Source of the DNA: Nonomuraea jabiensis
GTDB taxonomy: Bacteria > Actinomycetota > Actinomycetes > Streptosporangiales > Streptosporangiaceae
NCBI RefSeq assembly: GCF_014204795.1
Contig: NZ_JACHMB010000001.1
Span: forward strand, 6,088,501-6,152,500
DNA length: 64,000 nt
Reading direction: 5' to 3'
Positions 8,463 to 18,024 of this stretch are shown one piece after another. Made by a program: the position numbers and the translations under genes. The notes below the pieces were generated by a model. It was not told where the DNA came from. It searched no databases and saw only the letters and a program-made list of their open reading frames with translations. Within the stretch, counting starts at the first letter, position 1. Every line of letters begins with the position of its first letter.

Positions 8463-9854
8463 TCATCCTCCGGAGTCCACGCGGCGGCCGTTGATCCACA
8501 CCTCGCGCAGCACGAGCCCCGTCACGCCGCGTACGACGTCGTCCTCGGCCATCTCCTCGAACACGCTGTCGGCCACCCGCACGCCCCTGATCGGGTTGCC
8601 CGGGTTGCCGATCAGGTTGAACGCCCTGGGCGCCCGCCCGGCCCGCAGGCGGCGCACGTCGATGGCGCCCACGTCGGGGAAGTACGGGCCGGTGTCCTTG
8701 TTCTCGTAGTTCAGGGCCACCTCGATCACCGCGTCGGCCGCCTGGCCCACCGTGATGTCCCTGAAGTACACGTCCCTGACGTAGCCGCCGCGGTCGGGGT
8801 TGGTCTTGACCCGGATCGCCCGCTCCAGGCGGGGGCTGCTCATCGTGCAGTTCCAGGCGTAGACCCAGCGCACGCCGCCGGTGGTCTCGCTGCCGATCGT
8901 CACGCCGCCGTTGCCGTCGCGCATCACGCAGGAGTCCACGAGCACGTTCATGGAGGGCGCGTTCACCCGGCGGCCGTCGGCGTTCTTGCCCGCCTTGATC
9001 GCCACGCAGTCGTCGCCCGTGTTGAACTCGCACCGCTCGATGAGCACGTCCACGCAGGACTCGGGGTCGCAGCCGTCGTTGTTGGGGCCGTTCGGGCTGT
9101 CCACGGTGACCTCGCGGATGGTCACGTTGGTGCACAGGACCGGGTGGATGTTCCACATGGGGGAGTCCTTGACCGTCACGCCCTCGATCAGGACGTTGCG
9201 GCAGCGGTAGAGCTGGATGAGGTTAGGGCGCAGGTAGTGGCCCGCGCCGAACACCCGCTCGGCCACCGGGACGCCCTGCTCGGCCATGGCCGCCAGCAGG
9301 TTCTTGTCGGGCCGCTCGGACGGCGGCGGGTCGCCCGACCAGTCCCACCAGTGCGTGGCGTCGGCCCGGCCGTCGATCGTGCCGCTGCCGGTGATCGCGA
9401 CGTTCTCCCGCTCGTAGGCGTAGACGAACGGGGAGTAGTTCATCAGCTCGACGCCCTCGTAGCGGGTGTGGACGACCGGCAGGTAGTCGGCGGGGTCGCG
9501 GCTGAACCGGATCGTGGCGCCCGCCTCCAGGTGCAGCTCGACGTTGTCGGCCAGGTGGATCGCGCCGGTGAGGTACGTCCCCGCGGGCACGAGCACGCGC
9601 CCGCCGCCCGCCGCCGCGCAGGCCGCGATCGCCTGCCTGAAGGCGTCGGTGCACATCGCGGTCCCGTCGCCGACCGCCCCGTGGCGCGTGACGGGGAAGG
9701 TGCGGCGGGGGAAGCGGGGCGGCCTGATCCGCCGCCGGATCCCCGGCACCCTGGCCCAGCCGTCCAGGTCGGGGGCCGCCTCCGCCCGGCCGGCCGGCTG
9801 GGGCGCCAGCACGGCGCCGGCCGCCGCGGCCAGGAAGCTCCTGCGTGACTTCAC
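8463..9854 (-). CDS. GH28 polygalacturonase-like enzyme, Tat-exported
   Basis: 463 aa with a twin-arginine signal (MKSRRSFLAAAAGAVLA), so probably secreted or at the cell surface. The parallel beta-helix core starts with the pectate-lyase-3 segment FPVTRHGAVGDG and contains the GH28 acid motifs NNDGCDP and GDDCVAIKAG (the NxD and DD motifs). The third motif, normally GHG, reads DGNGGVTIGSE, so the conserved His is Asn; the fourth motif is RVKTN. GH28 enzymes hydrolyse galacturonan or rhamnogalacturonan backbones with inversion. The altered motif suggests a specificity other than plain homogalacturonan, though the paired acids remain. It is the last carbohydrate gene of the GH29-GH78-GH43-GH28 block, nine bases after the GH43-like gene. 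Confidence 0.88.
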   Translation of the reverse strand: MKSRRSFLAAAAGAVLAPQPAGRAEAAPDLDGWARVPGIRRRIRPPRFPRRTFPVTRHGAVGDGTAMCTDAFRQAIAACAAAGGGRVLVPAGTYLTGAIHLADNVELHLEAGATIRFSRDPADYLPVVHTRYEGVELMNYSPFVYAYERENVAITGSGTIDGRADATHWWDWSGDPPPSERPDKNLLAAMAEQGVPVAERVFGAGHYLRPNLIQLYRCRNVLIEGVTVKDSPMWNIHPVLCTNVTIREVTVDSPNGPNNDGCDPESCVDVLIERCEFNTGDDCVAIKAGKNADGRRVNAPSMNVLVDSCVMRDGNGGVTIGSETTGGVRWVYAWNCTMSSPRLERAIRVKTNPDRGGYVRDVYFRDITVGQAADAVIEVALNYENKDTGPYFPDVGAIDVRRLRAGRAPRAFNLIGNPGNPIRGVRVADSVFEEMAEDDVVRGVTGLVLREVWINGRRVDSGG

Positions 9855-9863
9855 GGTGTGCTC

Positions 9864-10859
9864 CTATCCATGGGCCAGGGAGATGCCGCGCCGCTCGACC
9901 AGCGTGTGCTCGCCGACCTGGTACGGCTCGACCCGCCGTACCGCCGTGTAGAAGTGGTGGGGCCGCCCGGCGTGGGTGACGAGCGCGGGCTTGTGCGCGT
10001 AGGTGTCGTCGGCCGAGCCCGGCGGGCCCACGTCGATGAGGATCTCGCCGCTCTTGCGCCAGGTACGCAGGTCGCGCGAGACCGCGAAGCTCTCCCGCGC
10101 GTGCCCGTCGAAGGAGAGCCCGAAGTAGAACATCACCCACCAGTCGCCGTCGCGCAGCACGCACGGGTCGGAGGCGAAGCGCTCGTCGAACTCGCCCGGG
10201 CCGCCGTGCGGGACGACCGGGCCGGGGTCCGGGCGCTCCCAGCGTTCGAGGTCGGGGGAGACGGCGTAGCCGATCTGCTCGCGCCAGCCGTCGTAGGTGC
10301 GGTTCTTGGCGTTGTAGAAGCAGTAGTAGAGGCCGTCGTGGCGCAGCAGCCACGACTTGTACAGGCCGCCGCGCTCCCACGCGCCGCCGTCCTGCGGGCG
10401 CAGCACCGACCCGACGTCCGTCCAGGTACGCAGGTCCTGGCTGGTCACGAACCCGATGACCGCCGCGCCCACCTCCATGCCCGCCTCGGGGTAGGCGTGG
10501 TACGTGCCGACCGCCCGGCCGTCCAGCCAAATCACCTGGCCGGGGGAGTCGAGGCGGTTGTCGCGGACGATCGACGTGAGCGCCGCGTTGTAGCCCCGGT
10601 ACGGGTGCGCGGGGTCGCGCGGCAGGATCACCTCGCCCGGCGTCCACGACACCAGGTCCGCCGATCGGCTCAGCGCGGTCTGGTAGCCGGTCCCGTCGAA
10701 GCCGACGTACGTCATCAGGTATTCGCCGCCGTCGGAGCACACGAACGGGCAGTCCACGAAGAGGCTGTCGAACCTGCCCGGCTCCCGCGACCCCTCGACC
10801 AGCAGCCTGCCGGCCTTGTGCGGCGTCCTGACGCGGGCGGCGTCGTACGTGCCGATCAC
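9864..10859 (-). CDS. beta-propeller glycosidase, GH43/GH130-like
   Basis: About 331 aa, no signal peptide. Repeated blade motifs of the type SRSADLVSW, TSQDLRTWTDVG, SPDLERWERP and SRDLRTWRKSG mark a five-bladed beta-propeller glycosidase; an early FVDCPFV segment and FASDPCVL supply candidate acidic residues. Family membership between GH43, GH130 and relatives is uncertain. A role on arabinose- or galactose-containing side chains fits the neighbours but is inferred. I start at the GTG at 10859, which overlaps the GH78 stop as GTGA like other junctions in this locus; a GTG at 10880 is possible and would give a 25-base overlap. Confidence 0.75.
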   Translation of the reverse strand: MIGTYDAARVRTPHKAGRLLVEGSREPGRFDSLFVDCPFVCSDGGEYLMTYVGFDGTGYQTALSRSADLVSWTPGEVILPRDPAHPYRGYNAALTSIVRDNRLDSPGQVIWLDGRAVGTYHAYPEAGMEVGAAVIGFVTSQDLRTWTDVGSVLRPQDGGAWERGGLYKSWLLRHDGLYYCFYNAKNRTYDGWREQIGYAVSPDLERWERPDPGPVVPHGGPGEFDERFASDPCVLRDGDWWVMFYFGLSFDGHARESFAVSRDLRTWRKSGEILIDVGPPGSADDTYAHKPALVTHAGRPHHFYTAVRRVEPYQVGEHTLVERRGISLAHG

Positions 10860-13348
10860 CGGCCCGCCCCGAACGTCCACCGCCCGGCCGGCACCTCGTA
10901 GGCATGGGCCCCGAGCTTGACCGCCGCGTCCGGCACCGCGTGCCGGGCGAGCCCGAGCTCGGGCAGCCGCACCTCGGCCGACGAGCCCGGCGGGACCGTC
11001 ACGTCGAGCGTGAACTCACCGTCCGCGCGGGTCCAGGACACCTCGACCCCGCCGTACGGGGTGACGGTGCTCGCCCGCACCGACTCCAGGTCGCCGGGCG
11101 CGGCGGGCTCGATCAGCAGCCTGCGGAAGCCGTTCGAGCCGGGCGCCTGGCCGATGCCGCCGAGGCCGCGGTAGAACCAGGCGTCGACGGCGCCCAGCAT
11201 GTAGTGGTTCTGCGACAGGCCCCTCGTCGGCCCGTCCCACGCCTCGGTGAGCGCGGTGGCGCCGTGCCGTACCTGGTAGCCGTAGCTGGGGTGGCTGGTC
11301 GAGGTGGCGAACGCCCACAGGGCGTCGTGCCGCCCCGCCCGGCCGAGCACCCTGAACAGGGCCGGCAGCGCGATCTCGCCGACCGTGATGCCGCCGCCCG
11401 CCACCGCCTCGGAGATCCGGTCCAGCGCCCGCTCGTCGGTGCTGACCCCCATGTCGAGCGCCAGGATCTCCGACGCCTGGCTGCGGGCACCGGAGAAGGC
11501 ATGGGCGAACGCGGCGGTGATCTGCTCGGACAGGGCCCGGTAGCGCTTGGCGTCGTCGTCGCGGCCCAGCACGCCGGCGGCGCGGGCCATCGTGCTCGCG
11601 GCCCGCCAGTAGCCCCAGGTCGAGACCAGCGGGACGGGCGTCGAGTCGTCCAGGCCGATCCAGTCGCCCAGCCCGTGGCCCAGGACGCCGTCCTCGGCCT
11701 TGGAGGTGAGGTAGTCGACGTAGCGGCGCATCGCGTCGTAGTGCGTCTGCATCGCCGACGGGTCGCCGTACCAGCGGTAGAGCTGCCACGGGATGCGGAC
11801 GATCGCGCCGCCCCAGTTGGGGTCGTCCCTGAAGGGCGCGTCGAAGACCAGGAACTCCGGCGCGATGTCCGGCACCAGCCCGTCCCCGGTCTGCGCCTCG
11901 GCGATGGTGACCAGCAGCTCGCGGTAGTAGGCGGCCACGTCGTAGTTGTAGGCGACGACGTCGAAGAGCAGGTGGGTCTGCTCCAGCCAGCCCAGCTTCT
12001 CCCGGTGCGGGCAGTCGGTGAGGACGCTGTACATGTTGCCCCGCACCGCGCGGTCGATGATCGTGTGGATGTCGTTGACCAGGGCGTCGGAGGTCTCGAA
12101 CGTGCCGGTGGGGGTGTTGTCGGCGCGCAGCACGAGCGCGGTCACGGCCTCCGGGCCGACGTGCTCGGGCAGGCCCTGGACCTCGACGTAGCGGAAGCCG
12201 TCGTAGCGGAAGCTCGGGTGCCAGGTCTGCGGGCCGTCCTTGGTGACGTACGTGTTGAAGATCGGCGCGCCGGTGGTGGGCTTCGACTGGATGACCCGGC
12301 CGTAGTCGTCGAGCTGGTCGCCGGGCACGAGCCGCAGGCAGCGGCCGGCCGGGAGGTCCAGGCTCAGCTCGGCCCAGCCGGCGACGACCGTGCCGACGTC
12401 GAAGACCGGCGTGCCGTCGCCGGCGGTGAGCCGGGCGGTCGCGGGCAGCCGTTCGGTGACCCTGATGGGCGGGCAGGCGCGCGACCTGAGCACGTCCTTC
12501 GTGCCGGGGACGACGGTGGCGGGGCGCCAGCCGGCGGCGGTGCGGCGGGCGTCGTGGTCCTCGCCGCCGTACCAGTGGGAGCGCACGGTCGGGCCCTCGG
12601 CGGCCCGCCAGTCGGGACCCGTGACGAACCGGCCGAACGAGCCGTCGGCGTAGTCCAGTTCGAGCTGCGCGATGGCCCGCGGGGCCGCCTTGGAGCCGAA
12701 GAACTTCATGTACCGGTCCTGGTGCGGGAAGACGTGCGCGATCCCCGGCCCCAGCTCGACGCCGAGCGCGTTGCGGCCCTCGCGCAGCAGCTCGGCCACG
12801 TCGTGGGTGGCGTACACGACGCGCCTGGCGAAGTCCGTGTACGGCGGCTCCAGCACGGCGTCGGTCACCGGCGCGCCGTTCACCGTGGCGACGTAGACGC
12901 CGAGGCCCGCGACGTGCAGCCGGGCGCGGGTGACCGGCTGGGGCAGGACGAACTCGCCCTTCAGCAGCGGGAGCGGCCTGCCCTCGCCCGCTCGCGGGTT
13001 GCCCTCGTCGTGCCAGTCGGGGTGGGTGATCCACGAGGCCGTCCAGTCGTCCGCGCTCAGCAGGCCCAGCTCGAAGCGGGCCGGCGGGCTCCAGCCGGAC
13101 CACCGGCCGCCGGCGTCGCGGATCCGCACCCGCCAGCTCGCCGCCGTGCGGGAGGTCAGGGGCCGCCCGCCGTACACCACGCGCTGGTCGGCTGACTCGA
13201 CCTCGCCGGTGTCCCACAATCCGGGCTCGACCTGTACGTGGTAGCCGGTCTGCGCCGTGGTGCCGGTCAGCTGCCAGCTGAACGCCGGGCGGGTGAGCTC
13301 GATGCCGAGGGGGTCGATCAGGTCGCACGTTCGCAGGTTCGTCACCAT
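10856..13348 (-). CDS. GH78 alpha-L-rhamnosidase (copy 1)
   Basis: About 830 aa, no signal peptide, so probably cytoplasmic. The N-terminal Ig-like Bac_rhamnosid_N segment begins near NLRTCDLIDPLGIELTRP; a middle beta-sandwich follows; the (alpha/alpha)6 catalytic domain contains TDCPHREKLGWLEQTH, the GH78 hallmark with the general-acid Glu, and the C-terminal domain closes with a small beta-sandwich. GH78 removes terminal alpha-L-rhamnose from pectin side chains or rhamnogalacturonan oligosaccharides. The ATG at 13348 lies 11 bp after the GH29 stop; the open frame extends far upstream but that part is a shadow of GH29. It is only about as similar to the second GH78 (20771-23545) as family members generally are, so the two likely act on different linkages. 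Confidence 0.92.
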   Translation of the reverse strand: MVTNLRTCDLIDPLGIELTRPAFSWQLTGTTAQTGYHVQVEPGLWDTGEVESADQRVVYGGRPLTSRTAASWRVRIRDAGGRWSGWSPPARFELGLLSADDWTASWITHPDWHDEGNPRAGEGRPLPLLKGEFVLPQPVTRARLHVAGLGVYVATVNGAPVTDAVLEPPYTDFARRVVYATHDVAELLREGRNALGVELGPGIAHVFPHQDRYMKFFGSKAAPRAIAQLELDYADGSFGRFVTGPDWRAAEGPTVRSHWYGGEDHDARRTAAGWRPATVVPGTKDVLRSRACPPIRVTERLPATARLTAGDGTPVFDVGTVVAGWAELSLDLPAGRCLRLVPGDQLDDYGRVIQSKPTTGAPIFNTYVTKDGPQTWHPSFRYDGFRYVEVQGLPEHVGPEAVTALVLRADNTPTGTFETSDALVNDIHTIIDRAVRGNMYSVLTDCPHREKLGWLEQTHLLFDVVAYNYDVAAYYRELLVTIAEAQTGDGLVPDIAPEFLVFDAPFRDDPNWGGAIVRIPWQLYRWYGDPSAMQTHYDAMRRYVDYLTSKAEDGVLGHGLGDWIGLDDSTPVPLVSTWGYWRAASTMARAAGVLGRDDDAKRYRALSEQITAAFAHAFSGARSQASEILALDMGVSTDERALDRISEAVAGGGITVGEIALPALFRVLGRAGRHDALWAFATSTSHPSYGYQVRHGATALTEAWDGPTRGLSQNHYMLGAVDAWFYRGLGGIGQAPGSNGFRRLLIEPAAPGDLESVRASTVTPYGGVEVSWTRADGEFTLDVTVPPGSSAEVRLPELGLARHAVPDAAVKLGAHAYEVPAGRWTFGAGR

Positions 13349-13359
13349 GACTGGACTCC

Positions 13360-14856
13360 CTAGGTGATCTTGAGCATGTACGCGGCTTTCGTGGGTGGCG
13401 TCGGGGGCAGGTCGGCGTAGAGGGCCTCCGCGGCCAGCCGCCAGGTGACGGGGCCGTGGCCCAGGAGCTCGACCCTGGCGGGGCGGCGCTCCAGCAGCCG
13501 TTCGCCGGTGCCCAGGCTGGTGATGACGGCCGTCCCGCCCGCCGGCCAGGCGAGCAGCGTGGCGTACACCGCGTCGCCGCGCCGGGTGAAGCGGATGTCG
13601 CCCGGCCGGTAGGCGCGGTCGGCCTCGTTGTAGCCCTCGTAGCCCCTGGTCTCGCCCAGGCCGGTGGCGCCCTCGGCGGCGCGCTTCCACGGCGTCGTGC
13701 CGTACACGCCCTCGCCGCAGATCCGCAGCCAGTCGCCCACCTCGCCCAGCAGGGTGCGGGCGCGGGCGTCCACGGTGCCGTCGGCGCGCTGCGGGACGTT
13801 GAGCAGCAGGGTGCCGTTCTTGCTGACCACGTCGATGAGCGTGTGGACGACCTGCTGGGACGTCTTGCGCGGGTGGAACATCGGGTCGTCGTCCGAGCAG
13901 TCGAACCACTCGCCGTCGCTGGTGTCGAACTGCCAGGGGTACGGCTGCGCCGCGTCCAGCTGGCGGCGCTCGCAGTCGAGGACGACGGCGGTGCGGTCGG
14001 CGTCGGGGACGTCCTTGACGGTCACCAGGCCGCCGGTGAGGCAGGTGTTGTAGTAGTGGGCGAGCAGGTCGAGACCGCGCGTGCTGACCGGCTCCGACTC
14101 GACCACGCTGCCCGCGTCGAACGGCAGGCGGCCGTCGTCGAGGTAGACCAGGTCGGGGCGGTAGCGGTCGATCGCCTCGCGCACCCGGGTGTAGAAGCGG
14201 TCCGCCACCTGGGGCGGGGGCTTGGCGCCCGGGGCGTGCCTGGCCGGGTAGAGCTCGGCCGGGTCGAGGCCCTCCCACCAGGTGCCGGCGCCGTCGCCCT
14301 TGGTCAGCCCGCCGTCGTGCGGCTCGCCGGTGACCGGGTCGGCGCCGTGGGCGACGTCGAGCCAGCGCCAGGTCCAGTTGTTGTGGAAGCTGAGCCCGAA
14401 CGGCAGCCCGGCCGCGCGGGCCGCCTTCTCCCAGGCGCCGACGATGTTGCGGCGGGGGCCGATGCGGGTGGCGTTCCAGGCGTGCTGCCCGGAGTCCCAC
14501 AGGTCGAAGTTGTCGCAGTGGGCGGCCAGGGCGACGAAGTAGCGGGCGCCGGCGGCGACGTACAGGTCGATCAGCTCGCCGGGGTCGAAGCGCTCGGCGC
14601 GCCAGCGCGGGAAGAGGTCCTTCGCGCCGCCCGCGCCGTAGTGGGCGCGGTGGTGGGCGTGCTGGCGGTCGGCGCGGCGGCGTTCCCAGGGCTCGGAGGC
14701 GGGTTGCATGCCGTAGAGGTGGCGGGCGTACCAGTCGCCCGAGCTCGCCACGGACTGCGGGCCCCAGTGCGACCAGATCCCGAACTTGGCCTCTCCGAAC
14801 CAGTCGGGGATGTGGTGACGGCGTAACGATTCCCAATCCGGCAGAAACCCTCGCAT
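13360..14856 (-). CDS. GH29 alpha-L-fucosidase
   Basis: About 498 aa, no signal peptide. The start region IPDWFGEAKFGIWSHWGP is the characteristic GH29 N terminus, followed by HCDNFDLWDS and the nucleophile segment DLVYLDDG (Asp240 predicted). The barrel is followed by a C-terminal beta-sandwich. The family cleaves alpha-L-fucosyl residues with retention; in pectin these occur in rhamnogalacturonan II side chains and xyloglucan. I chose the ATG at 14856 with GGTGGG just upstream rather than the ATGs at 14868 or 14877, which lack a ribosome-binding site. It is the first gene of a four-gene operon with a good promoter at 14891-14918. Confidence 0.92.
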   Translation of the reverse strand: MRGFLPDWESLRRHHIPDWFGEAKFGIWSHWGPQSVASSGDWYARHLYGMQPASEPWERRRADRQHAHHRAHYGAGGAKDLFPRWRAERFDPGELIDLYVAAGARYFVALAAHCDNFDLWDSGQHAWNATRIGPRRNIVGAWEKAARAAGLPFGLSFHNNWTWRWLDVAHGADPVTGEPHDGGLTKGDGAGTWWEGLDPAELYPARHAPGAKPPPQVADRFYTRVREAIDRYRPDLVYLDDGRLPFDAGSVVESEPVSTRGLDLLAHYYNTCLTGGLVTVKDVPDADRTAVVLDCERRQLDAAQPYPWQFDTSDGEWFDCSDDDPMFHPRKTSQQVVHTLIDVVSKNGTLLLNVPQRADGTVDARARTLLGEVGDWLRICGEGVYGTTPWKRAAEGATGLGETRGYEGYNEADRAYRPGDIRFTRRGDAVYATLLAWPAGGTAVITSLGTGERLLERRPARVELLGHGPVTWRLAAEALYADLPPTPPTKAAYMLKIT

Positions 14857-14890
14857 GGGCCCACCCATCTTATTCAAACGATTTAGGCGA

Positions 14891-14918
14891 AGTATATTTA
14901 TTCAGTATCTGATGTCAA
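14891..14918 (-). promoter_or_regulatory. sigma-70-type promoter of the GH29 operon
   Basis: On the minus strand TTGACA (14918-14913) and TATACT (14896-14891) are separated by 16 bp, an almost perfect housekeeping promoter in a 70% G+C genome. Transcription would start near 14884, giving a leader of about 28 bases. Two TGAATAA words flank the -10 box, and a LacI-like CAAACGATTTA lies just downstream, so repressor control is likely. Confidence 0.7.
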
Positions 14919-14961
14919 TGCATGACGGGCTGGAAGGCGGGGGATCTTCGCGTATAGGGTT

Positions 14962-14971
14962 AAAACGTTTT
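14962..14971. promoter_or_regulatory. candidate operator, 10-bp palindrome before GH2
   Basis: A perfect AAAACGTTTT palindrome with central CG, the style of LacI-family operators, 14 bp before the GH2 start codon. A TAGGGT -10-like hexamer lies at 14955-14960, so the palindrome would cover the start of transcription. No LacI-family gene is in the window. Confidence 0.45.
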
Positions 14972-14985
14972 GTCTCGGAGGGACG

Positions 14986-17900
14986 ATGGTTGACTTCCAC
15001 GAAGACCCCGGGCCGGGCTCCGGACGGCGGGCGCCACGCGCGGACTTCCTCTCCGACGCGCCACGCCTGTCGCTCAACGGCCGGTGGCGCTTCCGGCTCT
15101 CCGGCACGGCCGAGGGCACGGGCCCTTCGCTGCCCGACCCGGCGCTCGACGACACCGGCTGGGAGACGATCCGGGTGCCGTCGCACTGGGTGCTGGAGGG
15201 GCACGACCGCCCGCTCTACACCAACACCGCCTACCCGTTCCCCATCGACCCGCCGCACCTGCCCGAGGGCAACCCCACGGGCGACTACCGCCTGCGCTTC
15301 GACCTGCCCGTCGACCTGCCCGTCGGCTGGCCCGTCGGCTGGCCCGGCGGCAGGGCCGTGCTGCGCTTCCAGGGGGTGGACTCCTGCGGCACGGTCTGGC
15401 TGAACGGCTCGTTGCTCGGCCACTCGAAGGGGAGCAGGCTGCCGTTCGAGTTCGAGGTCACCGGGCTCGTCCGGCCGCGCGGCAACCTGCTCGCCGTACG
15501 CGTGCACCGCTGGTCGTCGGGCAGCTACCTCGAGGACCAGGACATGTGGTGGCTGCCGGGCATCTTCCGCGACGTGGAACTGCTCGCCCGCCCCTCCGGC
15601 GGCATCGACGACTTCACCGTCCGCGCCTCCTACGACGCCTCCGACGGCTCCGGCACCCTCCTCGTCACCGCCGACGCCCCCGGCCTGGTCGAGATCCCCG
15701 AGCTGGGGCTCGCGGTCGCCACCGGCGAGGAGGTCACCGTCCCCGGCGTCGAACCGTGGAGCGCGGAGCGCCCGCGCCTCTACCGCGGCACCCTCACCGC
15801 GGCAGGGGAGACGATCGACCTCCCGATCGGGTTCAGGACCGTCGAGATCGCCGGCGGGCGGCTGCTGATCAACGGGAGGCCGGTCCTCTTCCGCGGCGTC
15901 AACCGGCACGAACACCACCCGGAACGCGGCCGCGCCCTCGACCGCGACACCATGATCCGCGACATCGTGCTGATGAAGCGGCACAACGTCAACGCCGTGC
16001 GCACCGCCCACTACCCGCCGCACCCGGAGTTCCTGCGGCTGTGCGACGAGTACGGGCTGTGGGTGGTGGACGAGTGCGACATCGAGACCCACGGGTTCAT
16101 CTACGCCGGCTGGGAGGGCAACCCGCCGGCCGAGCCGATGTGGCGCGACGCCCTCCTCGACCGGGCTCGGCGCATGGTCGAACGCGACAAGAACCACCCC
16201 AGCGTCGTCATCTGGTCGCTGGGCAACGAGAGCGGGAGCGGGCCGGCGTTCGGCGACATCGAACGGTGGATCCGGGCCCGCGACCCCGGCCGGCCGCTGC
16301 ACTACGAGCGCGACCCGAGCTACCGGCACTCCGACTTCCACAGCCTCATGTACCCGTCGCTGGACGACCTGGAGCGCATCGGGCGGCGCGAGGAGGACCC
16401 GCCGGACGGGGTCGTGCCGGAGTCGGCCGACGACGTGCGCCGTCGCGGGCTGCCGTTCCTGCTGTGCGAGTACGTCCACGCCATGGGGAACGGGCCCGGC
16501 TCGCTGGCCGACTACCAGGCGATCCTGGAGTCGTACGAGCGGTTCTGCGGGGCGTTCGTGTGGGAGTGGATCGACCACGGGCTGACGGGGCACGACGCGC
16601 AGGGGCGCCCGTACTTCCGGCACGGCGGGGACATCGACCACCAGCCGAACGGCGGGCGGTACTGCCTGGACGGGCTGCTGTTCCCGGACCGCACGCCGTC
16701 GCCGGGGCTGGCGGAGCTGCGCAAGGCGATCGAGCCGGTCGGGATCGCGGTGGACGTGGGGGCGGGGGAGGTGGTGGTCGCCAACAAGCACGACCTGATC
16801 GACCTCGGGCACCTGGAGTTCCGGTGGTGGGTTGAGGTGGACGGCGTCCCCGCGTCGGAGGGGGGCGTGCTGCGGGTCCCCGGGTGCGGGCCGCGGGAGA
16901 CGGTGCGGGTGCCGTTGCCGGCGGTCGCGGTCGCGGCGGATGGCGAGACGTGGATCACGATCGAGGCCGTCCTCGCCACCGCGACCGGCTGGGCGCCGGC
17001 GGGCCACGTGGTCGCCTTCACCCAGTCCCGCCTCGGCCCCCCGACCCCTTCGCCCACCGCCCTCGCTGCTCCCCAGCCGGCGGGCGGAACGGCGGATGGC
17101 CTTGCGGGCGGCCCGCTGCCGGGCGGCATCGCGAGTGATGCGGCAAGCGCCGTGGGCCGTGCGCCGGGGGGCGGTGGCGGGGTGCGGGTGGGTGGGGCGG
17201 TGTTCGATCGGCGGAGCGGGCGGTTGGTCCGGCTGCACGGGGTCGAGGTGGACGGGCCGGTGCTGGACGTGTGGCGGGCCCCGACCGAGAACGACCGCGG
17301 CCAGGGCCCCAGGAACGCGCTCGCCGCCGACTGGGAGGCCGTGGGGCTCGACCGCTTCCTGCACCGGACCGGCGCCCTCGAAAGCCCGGACGACCGCACG
17401 CTCGTCGTCCGCGGCCGCAGCGGCCCCGCCACCCGGACCCTCGGGTTCCGCACCACGTACACCTGGCAGTGGCGCGACGGCGCGCTGCACCTGCGGATCG
17501 AGGCCGAGCCCGTCGGCGACTGGCACGACACCGCGTACGGCCACCTGAGCGTGAGCCCGCCGCGCATGGGCGCCAGGTTCGCCCTGCCCGGCGGCTACAC
17601 CGACGTCACGTGGTTCGGGCGGGGCCCCGGCGAGTCGTACGCCGACAGCCGGGACGCCGCGCGGGTGGGCCGGTTCGCGCGGGCGATCGACGCGCTCCAG
17701 ACCCCGTACGTGGTGCCGCAGGAGAACGGCAACCACGTCGAGACCCGCTGGCTGGAGCTGTCCGGCCCGGGGCTGCCGACCCTGCGCGTGGACGGCGAGC
17801 CGCACCTGGACTTCACCGCCCGCCGCTGGACCAGCGAGGCGCTGCAGGCCGCCGGCAGGCCGCACGACCTGCGCGACTCCGGGCGCGTCTGGCTCAACCT

Positions 17901-18009
17901 GGACCACGGGCAGCAGGGCCTCGGCAGCGCCTCCTGCGGCCCCGCCCTGCCCGAGCGGTACCGGCTGCCGGTCCGCCGCTACTCCTGGTCGATGACGTTG
18001 ACCGCCTGA
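14986..18009 (+). CDS. GH2 beta-galactosidase (LacZ-like)
   Basis: 1007 aa, the usual length and domain order of LacZ: N-terminal jelly roll (LSLNGRWRFRLSG), Ig-like domain, TIM barrel with NRHEHHPERGRALD, acid/base Glu415 in SLGNESGSG and nucleophile Glu495 in CEYVHAMGNGPG, then the Bgal_small_N domain near the end. No signal peptide, so probably cytoplasmic. Cleaves beta-D-galactosides, here plausibly galactan or arabinogalactan side chains of rhamnogalacturonan I. GGAGGG lies six bases before the ATG. A short Pro/Val repeat (DLPVDLPVGWPVGWP) occurs near residue 107, and a Gly/Ala-rich insert near residues 690-740 is probably a disordered loop. It is divergent from the GH29 operon and 15 bp ahead of the next gene. 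Confidence 0.95.
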   Translation: MVDFHEDPGPGSGRRAPRADFLSDAPRLSLNGRWRFRLSGTAEGTGPSLPDPALDDTGWETIRVPSHWVLEGHDRPLYTNTAYPFPIDPPHLPEGNPTGDYRLRFDLPVDLPVGWPVGWPGGRAVLRFQGVDSCGTVWLNGSLLGHSKGSRLPFEFEVTGLVRPRGNLLAVRVHRWSSGSYLEDQDMWWLPGIFRDVELLARPSGGIDDFTVRASYDASDGSGTLLVTADAPGLVEIPELGLAVATGEEVTVPGVEPWSAERPRLYRGTLTAAGETIDLPIGFRTVEIAGGRLLINGRPVLFRGVNRHEHHPERGRALDRDTMIRDIVLMKRHNVNAVRTAHYPPHPEFLRLCDEYGLWVVDECDIETHGFIYAGWEGNPPAEPMWRDALLDRARRMVERDKNHPSVVIWSLGNESGSGPAFGDIERWIRARDPGRPLHYERDPSYRHSDFHSLMYPSLDDLERIGRREEDPPDGVVPESADDVRRRGLPFLLCEYVHAMGNGPGSLADYQAILESYERFCGAFVWEWIDHGLTGHDAQGRPYFRHGGDIDHQPNGGRYCLDGLLFPDRTPSPGLAELRKAIEPVGIAVDVGAGEVVVANKHDLIDLGHLEFRWWVEVDGVPASEGGVLRVPGCGPRETVRVPLPAVAVAADGETWITIEAVLATATGWAPAGHVVAFTQSRLGPPTPSPTALAAPQPAGGTADGLAGGPLPGGIASDAASAVGRAPGGGGGVRVGGAVFDRRSGRLVRLHGVEVDGPVLDVWRAPTENDRGQGPRNALAADWEAVGLDRFLHRTGALESPDDRTLVVRGRSGPATRTLGFRTTYTWQWRDGALHLRIEAEPVGDWHDTAYGHLSVSPPRMGARFALPGGYTDVTWFGRGPGESYADSRDAARVGRFARAIDALQTPYVVPQENGNHVETRWLELSGPGLPTLRVDGEPHLDFTARRWTSEALQAAGRPHDLRDSGRVWLNLDHGQQGLGSASCGPALPERYRLPVRRYSWSMTLTA

Positions 18010-18024
18010 GAGGATGTTTCTCGC

